From Pseudomonadota bacterium (GTDB lineage Bacteria; Pseudomonadota; Gammaproteobacteria; Burkholderiales; Burkholderiaceae), in NCBI GenBank assembly GCA_963205525.1, contig CAUJJP010000052.1, positions 49,343-113,342 on the forward strand: 64,000 nucleotides of DNA, written 5' to 3'. The stretch's first letter is position 1, and every line of letters starts with the position of its first letter. The notes under the pieces are model-generated. The model did not search any database, was not told where the DNA came from, and was given only the letters and a program-made list of their open reading frames with translations. The position numbers were made by a program, and so were the translations under genes. Shown one piece after another: positions 1 to 7,843 of this stretch.

Positions 1-270
1 ATCTGGGGCAGCAAGCTGGGGGTGCAGTTCTCGCTCAGCATGGTGGCGCTGAAGGCGCTGCCGGTGGTCATCCTCGGCGGCCTGACCTCGGTGCCGGGAG
101 CGATCGTCGGCGGTCTCATCATCGGCGTCGGCGAGAAGCTCTCAGAGGTCTACCTCGGCCCCATGCTCGGCGGCGGCATCGAGATCTGGTTCGCCTACGT
201 GCTCGCGCTGGCGGTCCTGCTGGTGCGCCCGCAAGGCCTGTTCGGCGAGAAGATCATCGATCGCGTATGA
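1..270 (+). CDS. Branched-chain amino acid ABC transporter permease (LivH family), 3' part
   Basis: The reading frame is open from the first base, so the start lies outside the window and about 89 C-terminal residues are visible. They contain the hydrophobic LPVVILGGLTSVPGAIVGG segment, the glycine-rich cytoplasmic loop that docks the ATPases in LivH-type permeases. A last membrane helix (WFAYVLALAVLLVRPQG) follows, ending in the family's usual RPQGLFG tail. It would form half of the inner-membrane channel with the permease encoded next. The gene is followed after 92 bases by a LivM-type permease and then by binding-protein and ATPase genes, the standard order of these operons. Family assignment is firm; the substrate is not shown. 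Confidence 0.9.
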   Translation: MWGSKLGVQFSLSMVALKALPVVILGGLTSVPGAIVGGLIIGVGEKLSEVYLGPMLGGGIEIWFAYVLALAVLLVRPQGLFGEKIIDRV

Positions 271-362
271 CGCGATCGATGATCTTCCGGTGCAGGCTGA
301 CTTCGCGCCGCGAAGTCAAGCGCAGCGTGCCGAAGCCAAGAGATCATCGGAACACCTGAACC

Positions 363-1439
363 ATGCTCTACCGCGAGAACGGCCAGTACAAGACCAGCTA
401 CCGCGCCGACCAGCAGATCTTCCCGATCCTGCAGGACCGGATCGCGATCGCCGTCCTGCTGGCGGCGGCCTTCGTCGCCGTGCCGCTGCTGGCCGACGAG
501 TACCTGCTGCGCGCGATCCTGATCCCCTTCCTCATCCTTTCGCTGGCCGCGCTGGGGCTGAACGTCCTGGTCGGCTACTGCGGCCAGATCTCGCTCGGCG
601 CGGGCGCCTTCATGGCGGTGGGCGCCTACGCGGCCTACAACTTCTTCGTCCGCATCGACGGCATGCCGATGCTGCTGTCGGTCCTGCTGGGCGGCGTGAT
701 GGCCACCGCGGTGGGCATCGTGTTCGGCATTCCATCGCTGCGCATCAAAGGGCTGTACCTGGCGGTGGCCACGCTGGCGGCACAGTTCTTCACCGACTGG
801 GCCTTTCTGCGAATCGGCTGGTTCACCAACCATTCACCGTCGGGGTCGGTGTCGGTCGCCGGGCTGTCCGCGCTCGGGATGCCGGTGGATACCCCGCTGC
901 AGAAGTACCTGTTCTGCCTGACCCTGGTGGCCTTGTTCGCGCTGATGGTGAAGAACATCGTGCGCGGGCACATCGGCCGCGAGTGGATGGCGATCCGCGA
1001 CATGGACGTCGCCGCGGCGGTGATCGGCATCCGTCCGGTCTACGCCAAGCTCAGCGCGTTCGCGGTCAGCTCCTTCATCATCGGCGTGGCAGGCGCGCTG
1101 TGGGGATTCATCTACCTCGGCTCCTGGGAGCCGGCGGCATTCAACATCAACCGCTCCTTCGACCTACTGTTCATGGTCATCATCGGCGGCCTGGGTTCGG
1201 TGATGGGCAGCTTCTTCGGCGCCGCGTTCATCGTCCTGCTGCCCATCCTGCTCGACCAGCTGCTGCCGGCGCTGGGTGGCGCGCTCGGCATTCCGGTCGA
1301 CACCGCCACCGTCTCGCATGTCGTGTTCATGATCTTCGGCGGCCTGATCGTCTTCTTCCTCATCGTCGAACCGCACGGGCTCGCGCGCCTGTGGTCGATA
1401 GCCAAGGAAAAGCTGCGGCTGTGGCCGTTCCCGCATTGA
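363..1439 (+). CDS. Branched-chain amino acid ABC transporter permease (LivM family)
   Basis: This 358-residue polytopic membrane protein has roughly eight to ten hydrophobic segments from residue 25 onward. It carries the LivM signature region LGLNVLVGYCGQISLGAGAF (about residues 59-78) and the docking loop with IGGLGSVMGSFFGAAF (about residues 276-291). It pairs with the upstream LivH-type permease. The N-terminus has an unusually polar 20-residue stretch before the first helix. ATG at 363 is preceded by a weak purine-rich site. The length is normal for LivM. The downstream CoA-ligase-like gene suggests a carboxylic or aromatic acid substrate rather than leucine, but this is inference. Confidence 0.92.
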   Translation: MLYRENGQYKTSYRADQQIFPILQDRIAIAVLLAAAFVAVPLLADEYLLRAILIPFLILSLAALGLNVLVGYCGQISLGAGAFMAVGAYAAYNFFVRIDGMPMLLSVLLGGVMATAVGIVFGIPSLRIKGLYLAVATLAAQFFTDWAFLRIGWFTNHSPSGSVSVAGLSALGMPVDTPLQKYLFCLTLVALFALMVKNIVRGHIGREWMAIRDMDVAAAVIGIRPVYAKLSAFAVSSFIIGVAGALWGFIYLGSWEPAAFNINRSFDLLFMVIIGGLGSVMGSFFGAAFIVLLPILLDQLLPALGGALGIPVDTATVSHVVFMIFGGLIVFFLIVEPHGLARLWSIAKEKLRLWPFPH

Positions 1440-1545
1440 AACCATCCGCCGCAACGCATGCACCCCGGTGCCACAAGTCCATAGAACGCGCCGCCCGCAG
1501 AGCGACGAACCCGCGCATCCGCGCTTTACACCCCTGGAGGTAGAC

Positions 1546-2880
1546 ATGACCCTGAAGTCTCTCGTTGCAAGCGTTGCGCTCGCGCTGGCAGGCGCCTCGC
1601 TGCTTGCCACCGCGCCCGCCTTTGCGCAGGCCAAGGAACAGTTCTTCCCCGGCCTGACCTACCGCACCGGGGCCTACGGTCCGAACGGCACGCCCTGGGC
1701 CAACGGCTACGCCGACTATCTGAAGCTGGTCAACGCCAAGGGCGGCATCAACGGCGTGAAGATCATCTATGAAGAGTGCGAGACCGGGTACGACACCGCC
1801 AAGGGCGTCGAGTGCTACGAGCGCCTGAAGGGCAAGCACGGCGGGGCGACGGTGGTGCAGCCGCTGTCCACCGGCATCACTTTCGCCCTCACCGACAAGG
1901 CGCCGATCGACAAGATCCCGCTCATCACCGCCGGCTACGGCCGCAGCGAATCGCAAGACGGGCTGGTGTTCGGCTGGAACTTCCCGCTCGCCGGCACCTA
2001 CTGGGTGGGTGCGGACGTGCTGGTGCAGCACATCGCAAAGAAGGAGGGTGGCTTCGACAAGCTCAAGGGCAAGAAGATCGCCCTCGTGTACCACGACAGC
2101 CCTTACGGCAAGGAACCCATTGCGCTGCTGCAGGAACGCGCCAAGCTGCACGGCTTCGATCTGCAGTTGCTGCCGGTCACGCATCCGGGCGTCGAGCAGA
2201 AATCGACCTGGTTGCAGATCCGGCAGGGCCGGCCCGACTATGTCTTCCTCTGGGGCTGGGGCGTGATGAACTCGGTCGCGCTGAAGGAGGCACAGGCCAC
2301 CGGCTACCCACGCGAAAAGATGTACGGCGCCTGGTGGTCGGCCGCCGAGGTCGACGTCAAGGACCTGGGCGACAACGCCCGGGGCTACAACGGCCTGGCC
2401 ATGCAGCACGGTGCGCACCCGAATGCCAAGGTGACCAAGGACATCCTGGCGCAGGTGCACGACAAGAACCAGGGCACAGGCCCGCGCGACGAAGTCGGCA
2501 GCGTGCTCTACATGCGCGGGGCGATGAGCGCGATGCTGGCGGTCGAAGGCGTCAAGCGCGCACAGGAGCGCTACGGCAAGGGCAAGTGGATGACCGCCGA
2601 GCAGACCCGCTGGGGGCTGGAGAACCTGGCACTGGACGCCAAGAAGCTCGACGCGCTGGGCTTTGGCGAGGTGATGCGACCGGTGTCGACGAGCTGCGCC
2701 GATCACATGGGGCCGGCCTGGGCGCGCATCCACACCTGGGACGGCAAGGCCTGGCAGTTCAGCTCCGACTGGTACCAGGCCGACGAGACCATCCTCAAGC
2801 CCCTGGTCAAGGCCACCGCGGCCAAGTACGCGGCGGAAAAGAAGATCACGCCGCGCACAGCGGCTGAGTGCCAGTCCTGA
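1546..2880 (+). CDS. ABC transporter periplasmic substrate-binding protein (Peripla_BP_6 type)
   Basis: The predicted protein has 444 residues with a clear Sec signal peptide (positive start, hydrophobic SVALALAGASLLATAPAFAQA, cleavage near residue 29). The mature part starts with the GLTYRTGAYGPNGTPWANGYADY region typical of LivK-like binding proteins (about residues 37-58) and continues with KIALVYHDSPYG, a hinge-side motif. At 444 residues it is longer than LivK (about 370), like the subgroup that binds aromatic or other organic acids. ATG at 1546 was chosen over an upstream in-frame start because GGAGG lies at 1536-1540 and the signal peptide begins directly there. A strong palindrome follows the stop codon. 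Confidence 0.93.
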   Translation: MTLKSLVASVALALAGASLLATAPAFAQAKEQFFPGLTYRTGAYGPNGTPWANGYADYLKLVNAKGGINGVKIIYEECETGYDTAKGVECYERLKGKHGGATVVQPLSTGITFALTDKAPIDKIPLITAGYGRSESQDGLVFGWNFPLAGTYWVGADVLVQHIAKKEGGFDKLKGKKIALVYHDSPYGKEPIALLQERAKLHGFDLQLLPVTHPGVEQKSTWLQIRQGRPDYVFLWGWGVMNSVALKEAQATGYPREKMYGAWWSAAEVDVKDLGDNARGYNGLAMQHGAHPNAKVTKDILAQVHDKNQGTGPRDEVGSVLYMRGAMSAMLAVEGVKRAQERYGKGKWMTAEQTRWGLENLALDAKKLDALGFGEVMRPVSTSCADHMGPAWARIHTWDGKAWQFSSDWYQADETILKPLVKATAAKYAAEKKITPRTAAECQS

Positions 2881-2888
2881 GCAAGCCC

Positions 2889-2912
2889 GGCGGGGTGCAC
2901 GTGCACCCCGCC
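2889..2912. other. 24-bp perfect palindrome between binding-protein and livF genes
   Basis: Two 12-base arms (2889-2900 and 2901-2912) are perfect reverse complements. In RNA they would fold into a 10-bp GC-rich stem with a four-base loop. It begins 8 bases after the binding-protein stop codon. No T-run follows, so a classical intrinsic terminator is unlikely. Such intercistronic hairpins often stabilise the upstream binding-protein mRNA or cause partial termination; that role is inferred. Confidence 0.7.
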
Positions 2913-2938
2913 ACCCACGCCGCGCGCACCGAGAGCCC

Positions 2939-3745
2939 ATGAGCACCATCTTGCTGAACGTCAACGGCATCGAGGTCATCTACAACCACGTGATCCTCGT
3001 GCTCAAGGGCGTCTCGCTGCAGGTGCCCGAGCGCGGCATCGTCGCCCTGCTCGGCGGAAACGGCGCCGGCAAGACGACCACGCTGCGCGCGGTGAGCAAC
3101 CTGCTCGCCGGGGAGCGCGGCGAGGTCACCAAGGGCAGCATCGAGCTGCGCGGCGAGCGCATCGAGAAGCTGTCCACCGCGCAGATGGTCGATCGCGGCG
3201 TTATCCAGGTGATGGAGTGCCGGCACTGCTTCGCCCACCTGACGATCGAGGAGAACCTGATGACGGGCGCCTACACGCGGCGCGACGGCAAGGCGGCGGT
3301 GGCCGCCACGCTGGACAAGGTCTACACCTACTTCCCGCGCCTGAAGACGCGACGCGCCTCGCAGGCCGCCTACACCAGCGGCGGCGAGCAGCAGATGTGC
3401 GCCATCGGGCGCGCGCTGATGGCCGAACCGAAGATGGTGCTGCTCGACGAGCCCAGCATGGGGCTGGCGCCGCAGATCGTCGAGGAGGTGTTCGAGATCG
3501 TGAAGGATCTCAACGACAAGGAAGGCACGACCTTTCTGCTTGCCGAGCAGAACACCCGCATGGCGCTGCGCTACGCCGACTACGGCTACATCCTGGAGAA
3601 CGGCCGCATCGTGCTGGACGGCCCGGCCAGCGCGCTGCGCGAGAACGAGGACGTGAAGGAGTTCTACCTCGGCATGGGCGGCGGCGACCGCAAGAGCTTC
3701 CGCGACGTCAAGAGCTACCGGCGCCGCAAGCGGTGGCTGGCATGA
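2939..3745 (+). CDS. Branched-chain amino acid ABC transporter ATP-binding protein (LivF family)
   Basis: This 268-residue ATPase shows Walker A GGNGAGKTT (about residues 39-47), the Q-loop region IQVMECRHCFAHLT, the ABC signature TSGGEQQM (about 145-152) and Walker B MVLLDEPSMGLAP (about 164-176) with the catalytic Glu. A switch His is not obvious: the expected region reads LLAEQNTRMA, as in other LivF proteins. It would energise uptake together with a LivG partner, which is not in the window and presumably lies upstream. The protein is about 30 residues longer than typical LivF, with a basic tail (YRRRKRWLA). Its stop overlaps the next start as ATGA. Confidence 0.93.
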   Translation: MSTILLNVNGIEVIYNHVILVLKGVSLQVPERGIVALLGGNGAGKTTTLRAVSNLLAGERGEVTKGSIELRGERIEKLSTAQMVDRGVIQVMECRHCFAHLTIEENLMTGAYTRRDGKAAVAATLDKVYTYFPRLKTRRASQAAYTSGGEQQMCAIGRALMAEPKMVLLDEPSMGLAPQIVEEVFEIVKDLNDKEGTTFLLAEQNTRMALRYADYGYILENGRIVLDGPASALRENEDVKEFYLGMGGGDRKSFRDVKSYRRRKRWLA

Positions 3746-4047
3746 GCGCCGACGACGACTTCGGCGGTTTCGCGCCGCCCGCCTTCAGGCCGGCCGAGGC
3801 CCTGCTGGCGCTGCGCCGCCAGCTGCGCGAGTGCAAGCCCCTGGTCGAGCGCGGCAGTCGCTGGGAGCTGCGCGGGCGCGCGGTGATCGAACTCAGCACC
3901 GATGAAGCCGCGATCAGCGCCCGTCTTGCCCGCCGCCCGGCCCTGAGCCCCGAGTGGGAGTCCTTTCGGCTGGCCTCGAGCCCGGAGCTGCGGCGCTTCG
4001 TCGACAGCGTCAGGAAACGCCTGGCGCAATGGGAGGGCGACGAATGA
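3742..4047 (+). CDS. Small unknown protein coupled to livF and a CoA-ligase-like gene
   Basis: This gene encodes 101 residues, starting in an ATGA overlap with livF and ending in an overlap with the next ATG (4044). It is therefore almost certainly translated as part of the operon. The protein is soluble, charged and mainly helical, with no signal peptide, membrane segment or cysteine pair. It has an acidic start (MSADDDFGGF), an Arg/Leu-rich middle and a final helix FVDSVRKRLAQWEGDE. I do not recognise a domain. Its position between transporter ATPase and acyl-CoA-ligase-like genes suggests a small accessory protein for uptake or activation of the same substrate, but this is inference. Confidence 0.8.
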   Translation: MSADDDFGGFAPPAFRPAEALLALRRQLRECKPLVERGSRWELRGRAVIELSTDEAAISARLARRPALSPEWESFRLASSPELRRFVDSVRKRLAQWEGDE

Positions 4048-5306
4048 GCGAGTACCACGACGTGCTGGAGACGCGCGACCCCGAGCAGCGCGAAGCCGCG
4101 CTGCTGGCGGCGCTGCCGGCCGCGGTCGCACGCGCCCAGCACACGGCCGCCGGCAAAGCCATGCTGGCCGGGGTGGACGCCGCCGCCATCTCCAGCCGCG
4201 CCGCCCTGGCCGCCCTGCCCATCACGCGCAAGAGCGAGTTGCTGGCGCGCCAGCAGGCGGCGCGCGCCGCCGGCGGCGACCCCTTCGGCGGCTTTGCCGC
4301 CATCGGCTGGCGCGCGCTGGGACTGCGCCCGGCGCGCCGGGTGTTCCAGTCGCCGGGGACGATCTACGAACCCGAGGGCGCCGCCGCCGACTACTGGCGC
4401 TTCGGCCGCGCGCTGTACGCGGCCGGCTTTCGCGCCGGCGACCTCGTGCACAACAGCTTCAGCTACCACCTGACGCCGGCCGGCTCGATGATGGAGACCG
4501 GCGCCCACGCGATCGGCTGCACCGTCTTCCCCGGCGGCGTCGGAAACACCGAGCTGCAGCTGCAGGCCATGCGCGAGCTGCGCCCCGACGCCTACGCCGG
4601 CACCCCGAGCTTTCTGCGCATCGCACTCGAGAAGGCCGAGGAAGCAGGCATCGCCCTGCCCTCGCTGGCCAAGGCCTCGGTCGGCGGCGAGGCCTTCCCG
4701 CCTGCGCTGCGCGACTGGCTGGCGGCGCGCGGCGTGCAGGCCTTCCAGAGCCTGGGCACCGCCGACCTCGGGCTGATCGCCTACGAGACCGCGGCGCGCG
4801 AGGGCCTGGTCCTGGACGAGCAGGTGATCGTCGAGATCGTGCAGCCCGGTGGCAGCGCCCCGGTGGCCGAGGGCGAGGTCGGCGAGATCGTCGTCACCAC
4901 GCTCAACCCGGACTACCCGCTCGTGCGCTTCGGCACCGGCGACCTCTCCGCCATCCTGCCCGGGCGCTGCCCGACCGGGCGCAGCGCGCCGCGCATCCGC
5001 GGCTGGCTGGGCCGCGCCGACCAGACCGCCAAGGTGCGCGGCATGTTCGTGCACCCGGGCCAGATCGCCGAGGTGCTGCGCCGCCACCCGCATGCCGGGC
5101 GCGCACGGCTGGTGATCGAGGGCGAGATGGCCAGCGACCGCATGACGCTGCAGGTCGAGTGCGACACCGCACCCGAGGGCCTGGTGCAGGCGCTGCAGGA
5201 CACGCTGCGCGAGCTGACCAAGCTGCGCGGCGAGGTGCTGCTGGTGGCGCCCGGCAGCCTGGCCAACGACGGCAAGCTCATCGACGACCGGCGTGCCCTG
5301 CACTGA
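4044..5306 (+). CDS. Phenylacetate-CoA ligase-like (AMP-forming) protein
   Basis: The 420-residue protein has the length and layout of PaaK-like adenylate-forming enzymes, which activate carboxylic acids to CoA thioesters through an acyl-AMP. The match is clearest in the middle and C-terminal parts: GTPSFLRIALEKAEEAGI, SVGGEAFPPALRDWL, LGTADLGLIAYE, YPLVRFGTGDLSAI and GRADQTAKVRGMFVHPGQI. The usual Ser/Thr/Gly-rich phosphate loop is not evident; the corresponding region reads FQSPGTIYEPEG. Activity may thus be altered. ATG at 4044 overlaps the stop of the upstream small gene. Activation of an acid imported by the neighbouring ABC transporter is the natural inference. Its stop lies in the target duplication of the element that follows. 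Confidence 0.8.
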   Translation: MSEYHDVLETRDPEQREAALLAALPAAVARAQHTAAGKAMLAGVDAAAISSRAALAALPITRKSELLARQQAARAAGGDPFGGFAAIGWRALGLRPARRVFQSPGTIYEPEGAAADYWRFGRALYAAGFRAGDLVHNSFSYHLTPAGSMMETGAHAIGCTVFPGGVGNTELQLQAMRELRPDAYAGTPSFLRIALEKAEEAGIALPSLAKASVGGEAFPPALRDWLAARGVQAFQSLGTADLGLIAYETAAREGLVLDEQVIVEIVQPGGSAPVAEGEVGEIVVTTLNPDYPLVRFGTGDLSAILPGRCPTGRSAPRIRGWLGRADQTAKVRGMFVHPGQIAEVLRRHPHAGRARLVIEGEMASDRMTLQVECDTAPEGLVQALQDTLRELTKLRGEVLLVAPGSLANDGKLIDDRRALH

Positions 5307-5307
5307 C

Positions 5308-5540
5308 CCTAGATCCGGCAGTTGACCGCTCTTCTGGGCAGGATTCCCCAGTGTTTTCAAGCACTTGTGGCGTCGACGCCGATCACCTCTTGGGTGAACC
5401 CGCTACGCACCCGATCGAGCCACGCTGCGGCGCGCTGGCGGTGTTGCTCCTCCTCGCGGGCAACAGCCCGCCGCGTCGTCCCGCCTTGCCAGCGCACCGT
5501 AGCGCAGCCCGCCCGGGCGCGTCCAACTGCCGGATCTAGG
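5308..5540. mobile_element. 233-bp MITE-like element or deleted insertion sequence
   Basis: Perfect 17-bp inverted repeats bound this segment: 5308-5324 (CCTAGATCCGGCAGTTG) and its reverse complement at 5524-5540. The pentamer CTGAC flanks both sides (5303-5307 and 5541-5545), a target-site duplication that includes the stop codon of the upstream gene. No complete transposase is present. On the minus strand an open frame of roughly 55 codons ends at about 5370 shortly before the left repeat, so this could be an internally deleted insertion sequence that kept a transposase tail. The family cannot be named from the ends alone. The remaining bases to 5710 show no gene. Confidence 0.85.
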
Positions 5541-5710
5541 CTGACCCCGGAGCCGGCCGTAGACCTGCACTCCTGCCACCGCCGACAAGCCGCAGCCCGG
5601 CCACCGGCGCCGCGCCCAGCGCCATCGGTAGTATCGAGTGCCCGCCGTCGCCGGGGTTTGCCTAGCATCGCGGCCTCGGTCATCGATTCCATTGCCACTG
5701 GAGAACGCGC

Positions 5711-6676
5711 ATGAAGAAGTCCCTGCTTTCCCTGTCGCTCGCACTGGCGGCCACGGGCGCCCTGGCCTGGCCCGACAAGGCGGTCACCGTCCTCGTGCCC
5801 TTCGCCGCCGGTGGCCCGACCGACAAGGTGGCGCGCGACCTCGCGGTGGCCCTGGGCGCCCAGCTCAAGCAGACCGTGGTGGTGGAGAACGTGGGCGGTG
5901 CCGGCGGCACCCTGGGTGCGGCCCGCGTCGCCAAGGCCGCCCCCGACGGCTACACCTTGCTGCTGTACCACATCGGCATGTCGACCTCGGCCACCCTGTA
6001 CCGCAACCTGTCCTACAAGCCGCTGGAGGACTTCGAGTACCTGGGGCTGATCAACGAAGTTCCGATGACGCTCATCGGCCGCTCCACGCTGCCCGCCAAC
6101 AGCTACCCCGAGCTCGTCAAGTGGCTGGAGGCGAACAAGGGCAAGATCAACCTCGCCAACGCTGGCCTGGGCGCCGCGTCGCACCTGTGCGGGCTGCTGT
6201 TCCAGCAGGCGATCAAGATCGACATGACGACCGTCCCCTACAAGGGCACGGCGCCGGCGATGACGGATCTGCTCGGCGGCCAGGTCGACATCATGTGCGA
6301 CCAGACCACCAACACGACCGGCCAGATCGCCGCCGGCAAGGTCAAGGCCTACGCCGTGACCACGCTGCAGCCGCTCACCACGCCGGCCCTGGCCAAGCTC
6401 CCCACCCTTGACAGCCAGGGCCTGAAGGGCTTCAACGTCAGCATCTGGCACGGCCTGTACGCGCCCAAGGGCACGCCGGCGGCGGTGACGGCACAGATCA
6501 ACGAAGCCCTGCGCGCCGCGCTCAAGGACGCCGACTTCATCAAGAAGGAGGAGGCCCTGGGCGCGGTGGTGGTGACCGACGATCGCCTGTCGCCGGCCGG
6601 CCACAAGAAGTTCGTCGCCGCCGAGATCGAGAAGTGGGGCACCGCCATCAAAGCCGCCGGCCAGTATGCCGACTGA
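5711..6676 (+). CDS. Tripartite tricarboxylate transporter substrate-binding protein (Bug/TctC family)
   Basis: This is a 321-residue exported protein with signal peptide MKKSLLSLSLALAATGALA and cleavage near WPDK. The mature protein shows Bug-family marks: VTVLVPFAAGGPTDKVARDL near the start, VVENVGGAGGTLGAARVAKA (about residues 57-76), the PYKGTAPAMTDLLGGQVD region (about 176-193) and GLYAPKGTPAAV. Bug proteins bind small carboxylates or other organic ligands in the periplasm. No TctA/TctB membrane genes are nearby; most Bug proteins are such orphans in Burkholderiales. A ribosome site (GGAGA) lies about eight bases before ATG. The substrate cannot be told from sequence. Confidence 0.92.
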   Translation: MKKSLLSLSLALAATGALAWPDKAVTVLVPFAAGGPTDKVARDLAVALGAQLKQTVVVENVGGAGGTLGAARVAKAAPDGYTLLLYHIGMSTSATLYRNLSYKPLEDFEYLGLINEVPMTLIGRSTLPANSYPELVKWLEANKGKINLANAGLGAASHLCGLLFQQAIKIDMTTVPYKGTAPAMTDLLGGQVDIMCDQTTNTTGQIAAGKVKAYAVTTLQPLTTPALAKLPTLDSQGLKGFNVSIWHGLYAPKGTPAAVTAQINEALRAALKDADFIKKEEALGAVVVTDDRLSPAGHKKFVAAEIEKWGTAIKAAGQYAD

Positions 6677-6684
6677 GGACGTGA

Positions 6685-6745
6685 GTCCGTGCCTGCGCAC
6701 GGACGAACGCCTCAGGAGGTGCCCGTCATGTCCCGCATGACGGGC
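6685..6745 (+). terminator. Two strong hairpins between the Bug and mrr genes
   Basis: The first hairpin has an 8-bp perfect stem (6685-6692 with 6697-6704, four-base loop). The second has a 10-bp perfect stem (6721-6730 with 6736-6745, five-base loop). Neither is followed by a T-run, so termination is plausible but unproven. The second hairpin contains an ATG (6728) preceded by a full ribosome-binding sequence AGGAGGT at 6714-6720. That ATG opens an 11-codon frame ending at 6763. Confidence 0.55.
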
Positions 6746-6781
6746 GCGGCAAGTGCGGCTTGAGGCGCAAAGGGCGCTTGC

Positions 6782-7714
6782 ATGATTCCCGACTACCAGA
6801 CCCTGATGCGCCCCGTGCTGGACTGCGCAGCGGCCGGCGAGATCCGGATCGCTGACGCCATCGATCGACTCGCCGACCTGCTCGGCCTGACGCCGGAGGA
6901 GCGCACGCAGATGCTGCCCAGCGGCAGGCAGACCACCTTCGCCAATCGCGTGCACTGGGCCAAGACCTACCTGGTCAAGGCGGGCCTGGCCGAAGGCACC
7001 CGCCGCGGTCACTACCGCATCACCGAGCGCGGCCAGGCCGCGCGGGCCGACGCCACGGCCACGATCAACAACGCCTACCTCGATCAGTTCAAGGAATTCC
7101 AGGACTTCAGGGCCAAGGTCAAGGAGGCCGATGGCGCCAGCGCCGCAACGCCGATGGAGGTGTCGGCACCCGTCGGCGCGCCGGCGGACGCTGAAACGCC
7201 CGACGAGGCGCTGCGCAAGGCCCATGGTGCGATCACCGGCGCGCTGGCGGCCGAACTGCTGGACCGCGTCTGTGCGGCCACGCCGGTGTTCTTCGAGAAG
7301 CTGATCGTCGAGCTGCTGCTGGCCATGGGCTACGGCGGCACCTCCGAAGAAGCGGGCCGTGCGTTGGGACAAAGCGGTGACGAGGGGGTCGATGGCGTCA
7401 TCGACCAGGACCCGCTCGGCGTCGACCAGATCTTCGTCCAGGCCAAGCGTTACGCCAGAGGCAATCACATCGGCGCCGGCGCGATCCGCGATTTCTACGG
7501 TGCGCTGAGCCTGAAGAAGGCGCGCAAGGGCATCTTCGTCACCACCTCCGCCTTCAGCCAGCCGGCGGTCGACACCGCGCGCGGCCTGGGTTCACGCATC
7601 GTGCTGATCGACGGCCTGCAGCTCTCTCGGCTGATGATTCGCTACAACGTGGGCTGCCGGGATGAGGAAGTGCTGCGCCTGAAGAAGGTGGACGAGGACT
7701 TCTTCGACGGCTGA
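6782..7714 (+). CDS. Mrr-family restriction endonuclease
   Basis: This 310-residue protein has the two-part Mrr layout. An N-terminal winged-helix DNA-binding domain (about residues 1-90: NRVHWAKTYLVKAGL, RGHYRITERG) is joined by an Ala-rich linker to a C-terminal PD-(D/E)xK nuclease domain (about 160-300). The nuclease motifs are visible as GQSGDEGVDGVI (about residues 197-208) and FVQAKRY (about 218-224), followed by GIFVTTSAFSQPAV. Mrr enzymes cut DNA carrying foreign methylation. No methyltransferase gene accompanies it, as usual for type IV-like restriction. It is convergent with dtd, 130 bases away. Confidence 0.9.
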   Translation: MIPDYQTLMRPVLDCAAAGEIRIADAIDRLADLLGLTPEERTQMLPSGRQTTFANRVHWAKTYLVKAGLAEGTRRGHYRITERGQAARADATATINNAYLDQFKEFQDFRAKVKEADGASAATPMEVSAPVGAPADAETPDEALRKAHGAITGALAAELLDRVCAATPVFFEKLIVELLLAMGYGGTSEEAGRALGQSGDEGVDGVIDQDPLGVDQIFVQAKRYARGNHIGAGAIRDFYGALSLKKARKGIFVTTSAFSQPAVDTARGLGSRIVLIDGLQLSRLMIRYNVGCRDEEVLRLKKVDEDFFDG

Positions 7715-7843
7715 AGCCCGGGGCTGTGTCCTCGGGGCCTGGATGGGGCAGAACGCCGCGGCCAAGGCGGCATCGCGGGCGATCCTGCGGTCCACGCCGG
7801 CCGGGAGCCTGTGCCGTCCCGCATGCCGGCGCGACCGGCCGCC

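Noticed and set aside
5357..7468. A 703-codon minus-strand open frame
   Set aside because: It lies antisense to the Bug-family and mrr genes. Only its last 50 or so codons, within the inverted-repeat element, might be a transposase remnant.
6782..7714. Part of a restriction-modification pair
   Set aside because: No methyltransferase or specificity gene is near. Mrr-type enzymes act alone on methylated DNA.
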